The notes below the pieces were generated by a model. It did no database searches. It was not told where the DNA came from and saw nothing but the letters and a program-made list of their open reading frames with translations. Positions 47,228-58,500 of a stretch of 64,000 nt of DNA are shown one piece after another. Location: NCBI GenBank assembly GCA_032358255.1, contig JAULBX010004443.1, positions 248,001 to 312,000 of the forward strand, written 5' to 3'. This DNA comes from Heterotrichella gracilis. Taxonomy: Eukaryota > Sar > Xanthophyceae > Tribonematales > Xanthonemataceae. The position numbers and the translations under genes are program-made. How positions within the stretch are numbered: the stretch's first letter is position 1; the number at the start of each line of letters is the position of its first letter.

Positions 47228-50200
47228 ATGTTCCAGTTCAACGTGACCCTCAACCCGCTGGACTGCAGCCTGTCCTTCGACCTGTCTGAGGGAAACCTGC
47301 AGGGGGCCAGCCTGAGCCATGGGGGGTTTGCCTGCATGTGGTCTGGGGCAAGGGCCAACATAGGTGAGAGGGGAGGGAGGGGGGGACCGCACCCTGATTG
47401 CGCCGTGGTGTCATCAGTGCATGCATGCCGCACCTGCATTGGAAATTATGATGACAGGCTCTCACGCACGGTGCACGCCATGCACTTGACGCCATGCCCA
47501 TGGCCCACACCGCCACCTGTTGCCTGTGCGGCGATTGGCTGTGGAAGGGGACCTTAACCCCTCCACCCGACCCCCACGCATTCATCCCCCATGCAAAGAT
47601 CGCGCGTGGGGCCCACCTAACTCGGTACATTACGCGCACCGCACCCTCCACACCCCCCACCACCACTGCCACCACCACCACCACCACTGCCACTCCCCAC
47701 CCCGCAGGCATCTGGCGTGGCCAGTACTACTTCCGCATGAAGGTGGTGCGCCAGCTGCCCATCACCCAGCCCCTGCCACTGGCTGAGGGCTATGCGCAGC
47801 ACCAGCACCTGGCGCGCCTGGGGGTGAGCAGGTGCCAGGGGGACGTGGGGGCGCTGGGGATTGAAGAGGGGTCCAGCGGCTATGGGGGTACGGGCATGTT
47901 CTGCTCAGGTAGGGAGAAAGATTTAAAGTTCACCGGGATGTCGGCACCGCACGCATGCGTTGGCATCATTGCAACTAACATCATTTCGCGGAACCAACAT
48001 AGGTTGTCTCACTGCATGTACGTGCTGTCGTTGTCACATTAAGCATCACCATTTCCCTCCCCATGAACATTAGCAAATTAAATTAAATAATCGTCATTAC
48101 GTTGCACTGTATGCCATCAGCCCATGCCCGTGCTGTCATCCTGCACACCCACATACTCACAAGCACCCCTTGCTCCCCCCCACCCAGGTAACCGCTACAT
48201 CAAGTACGGCCCTAAGTTTGGCGTGGGTGACGAGGTGGTGTGCTTTGTGGACCTCACCACCTACACCACCCACGGCCGCATCGCCTTCATGAAGAACGGG
48301 CAGTGGCAGGGGTGGGCCGACACAAAGCTGCCCATGCCCAGCGGCCCCGGGGATGCGCTGTATCCTCACGTGCTGGTGAAGAACATGGAGGTCAAGCTGG
48401 ACTTTGCCACGCCGTTCAAGTTTCTGTCGAGGCAGAACAGGGAGTTCCAGCCGTGGCAGGTGCGGGGCCTACATTCTAAACCATTTAAGGTTCTGTCTAG
48501 ACAGGACAGGGAGGTCCATGCGTTGCAGGAACGGGGTCAAACAGTGTGAACCTGACAGAAAGACAAAAATTGTAGTGCAATCTCCAAGCATTCACTGTTG
48601 TCCATTTCTGCCTGCATATGTTGAGCTGCTACCAAAGGGGAATTGTTTCTGATAGGCCTCCTCAATACACACTTTGAGTGCCCCGCTGTTGCATGCACCA
48701 TCCAACCCCCTTGTCTAAGCCATAGCAGCACCCACCGCCACCTCCCCACCCCCCACCCCCCACCCCCGCAGAACGTGTTTGCCACCCTCCAGCACGCCGC
48801 CCTGTCCCCCCACCAGGCTGTGTCCACCAGCCAGTGCGAGGTGATGGTCACCGTGGGGCTGCCGGGGGCGGGAAAGACCACGTGGGCAAAGGCGCACGCC
48901 GCAGCGCACCCTGAGAAGCGCTACGTGATCATCGGGGTGGATTATGTGATGGAGCAGATGCGGGTGGGTGGGTTGGGCACGGTGGAGTGTGGGTGCATTT
49001 GGTTTTGCAATAAGGCTTATTACAACATGTTTGGTGGCGACTGGTGCAGATGTGGCGCGAGGCCTGATGTGGCCGGCCATGTGCATGTGCATGTAGGGTG
49101 GAAGTCGCCGCAGTTTCGGTTTAGACTTTGAATTTGGCTTGCATGCATGTGCCCATGTATCTCTAAGCCCCACCTCATGCATTGTCCACCGCTGCACATG
49201 GTCCCTGCCACCCACTCACCCACTCCCCTCTCCCCCCTTCCCCCCAGATCACCGGCCTCGAGAAGCACCGCAACTATTGGGGCCGCTACCAGGTGTTGAT
49301 GGAGCCTGCGCTGGAGATGTTTGAGCTGCTGCTGCAGCGCGCAGCTACCTGCCCAAGGAACTACATAGTGGACCAAAACAAGTGAGCGCTCTGCAACCTG
49401 TTGTAGGGTTTAGGGTTTATGGACATTGCCCCTGATACATGCTGACAATGCGCACACCACTGCGGCACAAACCCTAACCCCAAATCTTCTCAGACCCCCC
49501 GCCCATTGTTGACCCCATGATGCGTGCGCACCACCTGTCCCTAGCCCAAACCTCCACTGCCCTCCCACCCCCTGTATGCATTCCCATACCTTCCCCCCTA
49601 CCCCTATCCCCCCCCGCAGTGTCGACCCTGTCAAGCGCGCCCACCGCCTGTCCCTGTTCCGCACCAACCGCTTCCGCACAGTGGCTGTGCTGTTTGCGCT
49701 GCCTGACGGGGTGCTGGGGGCGCGCCAGAACCAGCAGTACGCGCTGGAGGGGAGGTATATTAGTGAGCTGGAGAAGGCAAGGATGCAGGGTGAGTGGTGG
49801 GGGTGCGGGGTGGGTGGGTGGGGGTAGGAGTGGGGTGGTGGTGCAGGGCCCGGGGCTGATTGGCCGTAGGCAGAAAGAATGAGAATCGCAGGGATTGAGC
49901 TCGTGCAGGGTGAGTGGCAGTTGCTGTTCCTGTTGCGTGCCTGCCTCGTGAGGCATATCATGTTGACACTGCATGGTACCAGTCACCCTGTACCCACACA
50001 CTGGGCAGTGTCCCTGCACAATGGTTCTTCGGTGCTTGGTGTACTGTATTGTGCAGAGTTGTTGATCTGCCTAGGTGCAAGGCCCACCAGACTGTTGACC
50101 TTCCTCGTGCTGACACCCCTCCCACCCACCCGCAGCCGCCTTCACCCTCCCCAGGCAGGGCGCCGACGTCGATGAGGTGGTGTATGCCGAGGGAGATGCA

Positions 50201-53200
50201 ACAGTCGCTGAGCAGATGCTGCAACACCAGAGGCAGCTGGTGAGCGCCTGGGCCCATGAAACCCTAAACCAACTCTAAAACTGCGCTTGGTCAGGCAGGG
50301 TGCACATCTGGTCTGGGCCCTAAACCCCTAAACTTTACAAACCCCTATACCTGGCCAAGTGGCGGTTGGCGCTGCCTCAGGCTGCATCACCCATGGTTGT
50401 ATTGGCAAGCTTTGCACCGGTTTGGTACCGCATGCAACACTACCGGTAGTACCCTCACCCCTGTCTGGGGATGGCATCACCGCTTTGTATCCAGATGCAC
50501 ATGGCATCAGCCTTGGAGATATGGTAAGATGCAGGAATAAAGCCTGATTGTTGTTTACAAGGGATATAAGAAACATCAAGCCCTATCATCACTACCTTGC
50601 AAGAGGTCCCTCCCTCTGTGGCATACCCACATGCGCCATCCAGAACCTCTCCCCACCTTTGCGTATTCCCCCCTTGCAGGGCGAGGACTTCCTTGAGCAT
50701 GGGCGCATCGGTTACCGCGAGCCCATCAGCCCGCCCCGCGACCCCGCCCCCCCCTCCGCCTTCCGCATCACCCCCCTGGTGGACCACTACCTGCGCCAGG
50801 TCATGGTGACCATACAGGGCAATGGCCACAGCCAGTTGGACTCGTCGCCTCAGGTGAGAGTCAAGGGGAAGTAGGTACTGTATAGTCCCTCTGGTGAGAG
50901 TGCTCCTTCCATCCTTCCATTCCGCATACGGCTGCCCCACTGCAGGCTGTGTGTAGGGTCTTGCCGCATGCTGCATGTGCCACGCTGTGTCATGTTGTGC
51001 GGAGCAGCGCATTGCCGATGCCGTGCAGCAGCGAAGCGCATGCAAGACCCAAAAGAATGCTGCTTGCCAAGTATTCCTGAAGTCATGGGTGGGCTCTACT
51101 CTTATTTCAGTAGTGGTGGGGCCCTGGGACATACCCAGGCATTGCTTGCTCCAGCACATGCTGACGGCCTGGCCATAGCTTGGTACACTGCATTACCACG
51201 CTCTCTTCCTGTCACCTCCCATCTCTCATCCCCGTTCCTCCACCACCCCCTTTCCCGCATCCCCTCCTCCCATCGCCTTCCTTCCCCCCCTCTCCCCCAG
51301 GCGCCCTTCCTGAGCCCCAGGCCCAGCTCCACCACCACCGAGCGATCATTCTCAGTTGAGGCGCTGGATGTGCGCGAGTGGGAGGCGCCAAACGCATGGG
51401 GTGCACAGGGGGAGAGCTGGCGGGCGGAGGGGGTGGGAACCAATGGGCACGCAAACGGCCAGGTGTGCATGAGGGGTTGGTGGCGGTGTTTGGGCATGCC
51501 AAATGCTGGTTTGGGGTAGCTGATGTGGAGCCAAGTCGTGCCCCACATGTGTTTTAGATGCGTGATGCGTAGGTGGTGCTGCCTGGTGAGGGGTGGTGCG
51601 GTAGGGTGTAGTGACAGCATGTGGCTGACCACCAGGGAGAGTATAATATTGCCCTGTAGAGCAATCCTGCCCAGGGGAAGGAATTCACCGTCAACAGGGG
51701 GGCGCACATTGCAGCCAGTTCTGCAATGCCGTCTGCTCATCTGGGGTGCATGTGCAGTGATCTTGACCTGGTATATGCTGACAACTGACCCGCTTTACCC
51801 CCCCGCAGTCCCACCCCCCTCTTGAGCCCCCATCTCCCTCTCCTTGCCCCCTGTCCCGTCACATCAGCCGGCGCCTGAGCGAGGACGTTGAGTGGAGGCT
51901 GGAGCCAGATCAGGTAGGGGGATACCATAGGGTACCTACGTACACATAAAACCGCCACCCTCCCTTCTGTGTACTACGCCTGTGTGTCATGGCCAGCGGT
52001 TAATGGTCACCACTGCACCCCTTTCCTCCATCCGAGTAAATACCTGATACCTACGCAGCGTATCCTTGCATAGGCGCAGTGGTAAGGAAGGGCATCGCCC
52101 TCCTGTAAACTACGCCGCCCCACCTCACCCCCGCAAGTGCTCCAGCGCTGCGACTCCCTAATCCCTAAACCCTAAGCCCTGAACCCTGCAGGTGTTCCTG
52201 CGCTGCGACCCCCAAGGCCGGCCCGTGCGCCTGGGCAGGGGTGGGTATGGCAGCGTGTACCGTGGTGCCCTTGGCCCTGCCCGCAAGCCCTGCGCCATCA
52301 AGGTGCTGCATGACCCCGGCAGCCACTGGGAGGTGCTGGAGAGGGAGATGGTGCTCATGCAGAGGCTGGCGCACAAGGTGGGGGGTGGTGGGAGGGGGAG
52401 GGGGTGTGGGTGGTGTTTGGAAGATGGTGTACATCCAGAGGGTGGCGCACGAGGTGGTGGAGGGTTGTGAGGGTTGTGAACACCGCAGTCCTCCATTTGC
52501 CATGCGACATAAAGACGTGTGGTGAATGATGGAACTGCAGTTTGAACCTTGAGGACTAGAGTCAAGGGCCAAGGGTTATCACCATCAGTGTTGCAGTCAA
52601 GGGCAAGAGCGTCCACCTCCCACTGGCGCCGGCCCCCTCCCCGCCTGCTAACCCTCTCCCCTCCCCCTCACCATGCAGCGCCACCCCAACATTGTGCAGT
52701 TCTACGGCGCATGCGTTCGGGAGGACGGCGAGGGGGTCGAAAACGGGAGGGAAAACGGGGATGGGGACTACGATGGCGCGCATGGTCCCACTGTGTGGCT
52801 GGTCATGGAGTTCCTGGCTGGGGGGGATCTGTTCAAGGCGCTGCGGGCGGATGGGACGCGCGAGACGCGGCAGCTTGGGTGGTGGGGCCGGGGTCGGGGC
52901 ATCGCCCTCGACGTGACGCGGGGTCTGGTGTGCATGCACGAGAACAGCATGGCGCACAGGTGCGTGGGGAGATGGGAGTGCGGGTGCGGGTTGGGTGTGG
53001 GTGGGGGGTGTGGTGCATGAAAAGGGCATATAACACAGGGGTGCGTGTGGCGATGCGGTCATGTGCAATCTGTTGTCATGTCGCGCATCATGTTCTCCAT
53101 GGTCCCATACCTCTTGACCCGCCAGGCAACCCTCATGCAGGTCACATGCACCCCCAACTTTTGTGCCACCCACAAAGAAAGCCACCCCCTCGATATACCA

Positions 53201-54224
53201 GGAACATCCCCTACAGACATCTGAAAAACACCATGCCTCCTCCTTTCCCTAGGGACGTCAAGTCGTGCAACGTGCTCCTGGACACCAGTGGGCGCGCCAA
53301 GCTGTCGGATGTTGGCCTGTCCCGCCTCATGTCGGCATCAGGATTCACATCAGCCACCTGGGGAACACTCAACTACATGGCGCCAGGTACCTGTTTGCAT
53401 CCAGTAGTACTTCCGTGAGCATGCACAACATGCTGTCCAAGCATTGCTGCCCATTGGGCATACTCAGGCGCACATACACCTTTGCCTGCACACGCCTCAG
53501 CAGCAATACCCTGGCAGACCGCCCAAACCCTTGTTGTGGTGCTTGTGGTGATCCTTGTGGTGGTCATGTGCAGAGATGATCATGGGCGACCGCTGCAGCG
53601 AGCTTGCTGACGTGTACAGCCTGGGCATGCTGCTGTGGGAGTTGTGCTCGGGGGAGGCGGCGGGGAGGGGGCAGATGAGGGACCTGGCGGTGCCAGGGGT
53701 GAGTGGGGCGCAGGATCTAGGGTTTGGGGTGAGGGACCTGGCGGTGCGAATGGGATAAGTGGGGCGTAGGATTTAGGGTGCAGGACGAGGGACCTGGCGG
53801 TGCGAGCGTGGTGTCTGAGGTGTGTGGAGGCCGGGATTTCGGGGGTATTAGGATTGCAGATGGTGCGCGTGGGGTGGGGCTGCAGGGCAGGGAGGGACAC
53901 AACTGGTGTGCACTTTATTGCGTAAATTTAAGTGAGGGGTTGTTGGCGACCAGCCCCATCCATGGTGCAAACTTCAGAGGTCTCCAACCCCTTTTTACTA
54001 TTGCATCCCCACCCTACTCACCTGCACCATGCCCAACTCCCCCCTCTCACCTCCTCCCCCCTCCTGACCCTTGCCGCCCCCCGCAGGAGTGCCCCGAGTC
54101 TGTGTGCGTGCTCATCGACCGCTGCATGGCCCGGCAATCGTGCGACCGCCCCAGTGCACAGGAGGTGTATCGGGAGCTGGAGGCGGCGGCGCATGGAGGG
54201 GGGCCGGCGGGGCAAACGGCGTAA
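47228..54224 (+). CDS. hnRNP U-like SPRY/P-loop protein fused to a TKL protein kinase
   Basis: Fifteen exons close in phase: 47228-47363, 47708-47908, 48188-48459, 48772-48963, 49248-49381, 49620-49789, 50136-50239, 50680-50853, 51301-51462, 51809-51913, 52192-52377, 52679-52959, 53253-53386, 53574-53698 and 54087-54224 (TAA), 837 residues. Residues ~1-200 are a SPRY domain of hnRNP U type (DCSLSFDLSEGNLQGASLSH, GGFACMWSGARANIG, YPHVLVKNMEVKLDFATPFK). Residues ~204-400 are its P-loop kinase-like domain: Walker A GLPGAGKTTWAK (~232), then RNYIVDQNNVDPVKR. A ~150-residue Ser/Pro linker leads to a complete TKL kinase (~540-825): LGRGGYGSVYRG, CAIKV (Lys), HPNIVQFYGAC, HRDVKSCNVLLD, SDVGLSRL (DVG for DFG), LNYMAPE and DRPSAQEVYREL. 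It may couple RNA-linked recognition to phosphorylation (inferred). Two adjacent genes cannot be excluded: reading past the exon-7 donor meets TAA after 12 codons. Confidence 0.85.
48483..48540 (+). repeat. Degenerate copy of exon-3 end in intron 3 of the fusion gene
   Basis: TTTAAGGTTCTGTCTAGACA followed by GGACAGGGAGGTCCATGCGT and TGCAGGAACGGGG repeats the exon-3 end 48416-48468 (TTCAAGTTTCTGTCGAGGCA, GAACAGGGAGTTCCAGCCGT, GGCAGGTGCGGGG). The original donor GT is lost in the copy. Confidence 0.85.
52128..52216 (+). repeat. Duplicated acceptor/exon-11 start flanking telomere-like units
   Basis: CCCCGCAAGTGCTCCAGCGC then TGCGACTCCCTAA (52128-52160) repeats CCCTGCAGGTGTTCCTGCGC then TGCGACCCCCAAG (52184-52216), the true acceptor and exon start. 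Between them lies TCCCTAAACCCTAAGCCCTG, a telomere-like tract. The outer copy has a dead acceptor (CAAG). Confidence 0.88.
52421..52462 (+). repeat. Degenerate copy of exon-11 end in intron 11
   Basis: GGAAGATGGTGTACATCCAG then AGGGTGGCGCACGAGGTGGT resembles the exon-11 end at 52345-52384 (GGGAGATGGTGCTCATGCAG, AGGCTGGCGCACAAGGTGGG). The copy would still encode an open frame. Confidence 0.75.
53676..53810 (+). repeat. Two and a half tandem copies of exon-14 end with telomere-like unit
   Basis: A ~55-bp unit starts GAGGGACCTGGCGGTGCCAG at the exon-14 end (53677) and contains the donor and GATCTAGGGTTTGGGG. It recurs at 53731 (with GATTTAGGGTGCAGG) and, partly, at 53787. Only the first unit has an intact donor in frame. 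Confidence 0.88.
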
Positions 54225-55556
54225 AGGGAGGGCTGGGGCTGAGGTGCACCGGGAGGTAGAAAAGGGGGCAAAGGGGGGCAGGGGGGCCTGCTGAGGGCAG
54301 CCATGGGTGGGCATTTCAGTTCTGTCTCTTGTGTTACTTTTCATGTGGTACAGTTACAGCGCCTGGTTGCTTGTTTTCATTGCAAACCAAAGCGCTCTAC
54401 TAGAGGGATGTGTGTGTGAACGTACGGCAGCTGGAATTCGCAGTGGTCAACTGCGCAAACTTTACCATCAACTCGTTGTGGGCGCATGCATCTGGCCTCC
54501 TTTCTCACTGTAGGCATTGCGCCAGTGCGCATTGATTGCGTATCGAATTTTTCTGCTGCCGTGATCTGGCAGTTCGTTGCTGCAGCTCTATAATAATGCT
54601 GTCGCCAGTCCAAGAATGAATTTTACTAATCGAATTGAGAGCTAGTGGCCGCAGCGTGGGTTGGATCCATGTATGCCTCTGAGGGTTGGATCCAATGTAT
54701 GCCAATGGGTCATGTGCGCAGCTGCTGTGTCACACATGATGCATTGCAATTGAACTCTAGCCGCGGCATCGCTGATATTAGTCGGTAGTAACCCAACGCA
54801 TGCCTCTACTTTCCTCCATGGGGCATTGTGGTCCAGGATGGTAATTTCCCATAGTAATACTATGTGTATCACACATGGATGCCACGCTAGCAACGGTTGC
54901 TAGCCTAGCTTCACAATTTGCTGTGAAAGCCTAAATTAGGTGAAATAGGCTACTGTATAATCATTATGCCAATGTCATTGATAGGCCCTAGGACTACTGA
55001 TAGTACTCAGTAGCACCTGCAAACTCGTTATGGTTGTTGTAAGGGTTGAAATATTAACTTTCAACCCTAAGGCTTACGGAATTCCCTCTGATTAGCCAAC
55101 CCCTGCGGCAGCCGCTGACAGGTCCTGGATTTGAGTTTATTAATGACTTTAAGTCTGACTCATGTCGACATGATGAGATTTTCATCCGTTGTAAACCGTT
55201 TTCATCATGAGTAATTGAATGGCATGCCTCAGGCTGACGCATGGTCATTAAGATCCTCACATGCCTGGAAGGGCTCTGCAAATGCTATTAAATGATGACA
55301 CCAATAAATCGATCAAATGATCATCATGCACGATACCATCCAGGTTTGGGACGGCTGGGCCAGGCCACCGGTGTCAGACTAACCTTGGCTAGTGCGAATT
55401 GCCAATGAATATGTGCCACATCCACTGGAGAAGCACTGCCATAGTGGAATTTTTTGTCAGCCCTAGGCTATGCCTCAAGCCTCATGACGCTGTGCCTATT
55501 CTAGCTCTGATTGATGATTGAACGCTGACAAGTACTTGCTCAAGTGGGCGCAAACG
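54225..55556. other. Spacer between convergent kinase-fusion and MYND genes
   Basis: No gene recognised. The stretch is AT-richer and holds two 3' ends. A near-duplicate GGTTGGATCCATGTATGCC / GGTTGGATCCAATGTATGCC occurs at 54659-54702. Confidence 0.45.
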
Positions 55557-58500
55557 TCACGCTGTTGCCAAACTGCCACCTTTGCGCACACTGCATGACC
55601 TCCTGTGGGCTGGCCAGTGCGCCTCTTGGCAGGTGCGCCCACAGTACCTCGGCCCGCCACACTTGCACCTGCGCATGTCAGTGCTGTCAACCACCACAAG
55701 CCCGCACCCAGGGCACAGCCTGTCCTTCCTCTTTGCTGCAATTCCCGGAGGTGAGCTTGCTTCAGGGAATTCATCCAAAGCAGTCCCCTGCGGGATGGCC
55801 CCCACTGCGCCCTCCAACGCCGAGGCAGCTTCTGCCGAGGCCACGCCCCTGAGCGATCCCGTAGCGCCGTTGCATGTGTCAGCATCTGGTCCGTTGTCCC
55901 ACTGCGCTGGCCGGCCCCGCAACAGCACCTCCCCAAGCGCCACACCCTCCCATGGCTGCGCGTCCCCCACCAGTGCATACACATCCACATCCCTGCCCAG
56001 GGCCGCATCCACAGTGTACTCCACATACAGCAGATCAACAGGCGCCACCTCAGCACCGCGCCTGCAGCACTGAGCCAGGCCATCGTAGACCAAGTGCAGA
56101 ACGGATGCTACATCGCTGGGTGTCTTCAGGTTGACTTGGGTGGCCAGCATGTGCTTGTCGGTAAGCATCACGGTTCGGTTGGAAATCAGGTACTTGCCAT
56201 CTTGGTCTGGGTCCCGCCCGTGCACGATGCGCATCAGTGTGTCATGAGCGCCCTTGGCCATAGAATCAAGCTCAAGTGGCGTAGCAAACAGGTGTTTCAG
56301 TTCCTGCGTGACCTGCATGGACTCACTCAGTACTCAGCAACACAAAGTGAGTAGGAACATCAAGAGCGCCCAAAACTGGCGTTGCGGCACTGCAGACCCT
56401 GTAGGCACATCATGCGCGTGACAAGCCAGGCAGGAACAGCTGTTTGCTGTGCAAGTGTTTGCAGAAACTTAACACTGGCGCTGGCGGCCAGCTCAAAAAG
56501 GTGCCATTGAGGCCAGGGGCCATAGCCTCACCCATGGCATCGCTATCCTGCAAAGCACGGCTATGCATGCATGCGACTGGCGCATTAGGACTCTTAGTCC
56601 AAGAGGCCAGCGCACACAGGGAGGCACATGCACTCTTGTTCGAAAAACACATAAATGGCCCTATCCGATACCTACTTCCGCGACATTAGTAACGCCCTCT
56701 GCTGCCATCACTTCCACCAGCATGCCTGCACAGCAAAGTGCCCGCGGCGCAGCTGAGCCTGTCACAAACTGCACTGCCACACGCCCCTTGGACCCCTCAA
56801 GCACCCTCACGCACTCGCTTAAGACTCCCTCTGGCTCACCTCGCTGGCGTACTGCAATGACGTGCTGAACCCTTTGCTGCACACACCTGGCCTGCAGCCA
56901 AGTCAGGCAAGTGTCAGTTAACGAACGCCACAAGGGCGGACAGAAATGTGCTTGAAAATCCTTTAAAGTGGCATCTGGACTGTCCTTGAAATCACCGGAG
57001 ATGCGCTGATCAGTCAGCCACCCTTGATGATAACGCAAAATGAACCGTGTAATGCCCTGCACCTACCAGGAACGCTGTTTACAGGAGAAAATAGTTGGTT
57101 CCACAACTATTTCAAAATTCCAGGCTCCTGCAAGATACACAACAATTGGGATCAACCTACTTACGATTTGTAGTACTTGCCGTGAATTCCAATGCCTGTA
57201 CATGTGTGATCCAGCGATTCCGGAACCAGCACGAAATGCAAACGTTTTTAGAATGTAGGTGCACGAGGCTTGAACCTTGTGCTGATTTCATCGTTTGTTG
57301 ATAGCTAGTTATCACACCTTGGCAGTTTGGGTGGTCACCAGTGAGGCGTGTGATTGCATCGATGTGAGGCCACTGCTTGCTCAGCAGCAGGTGCGTGGGG
57401 GAGATAGCGAGCAGAGTCCTGCGTGGCAAAGAATTACAACTTTGCACACAAGCAAGCACCAAGGTCACTCACAAGGCATGGTGCAAGCCCAAGTCACTAC
57501 ACCATATAACACACTTTATATCAATATCTGGATGCACAGTAAGACCAGTAAGGAATGGCTGGGACCTGGCAACTACTGAGGATGTGTAGCTCTGCCACTG
57601 GCCATGGCCGCCGCCGCTGCATATGCACCATGCTGCAAGCCCGTTCGTGTTAACAGCAGGCTGGCAATGTCACCAGGGTTCACAGGGTGCAAGCCAAACG
57701 CCATAGACTCTATGATTAAGTTACTCACCATCATGATGTCAAAGAGAACACCTACACGGTCATCCCCCATCAGCTGCCAACAGGTGTTTGTACAGGGTTT
57801 AGGGTCTTCTTATAACATAATTAGAGACTAAACGCATAACCTCTCAACACATCCAAAGCATAAACAGCTCCACATGGATCACAAACCAGCTGCCACTACG
57901 TCACCCCTTGCAAGGTTAGCAGGCACACATGTTGCTGGGCATGTAATCTGTTGGACTGCAATGTGCTTGGCATTGCGTCTTGCTCAATGTGCCTTGCACC
58001 TCACTCACTGGTACAGTCCCGCCACCACAATTTCAGGAGCACCAGCGGCGATATCAATGCCAGGTGGCAGTTCTGACAGCACCTCTTAAATGCGCATATA
58101 GCTTGCCCTGCGGTTGCCAGGCGATGCAATTCTGACCAGCGCTTCCATGTATCTATTGCGGACCATCAGCACAGCCAGTGTTGTCCCAGGCACCTGCACC
58201 GAGAAAGAAACGCACACTGACAAAAGGGGTGAAGTTGTCGGTGGATGTGGAGCCACCATAGCAACAACTAACCTGGGAAAAGAGTATATTGTATCCTGTG
58301 AAATGTCAAAAATGTCGCTAGTGTCACAATGCCTTTGGCCGCACCTCGCAGACAACAGGGAGAACCAACATGCATGCCTATCAATTCCCAAAGCATGCTG
58401 ATGTTTTTCTGTAGTTCCTTCAACGACAGGAAAACTTGGCAGATGCCTCTAGCATGCCTTACCTCGCAACGCTGGCTGTCGGGATGACAATGAAGGCTTG

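Noticed and set aside
49776-49915. Another exon-edge copy (GTGCAGGGTGAGTGG) in intron 6 of the fusion gene
   Set aside because: Only about 15 bases match; too short to separate from a chance donor-like sequence.
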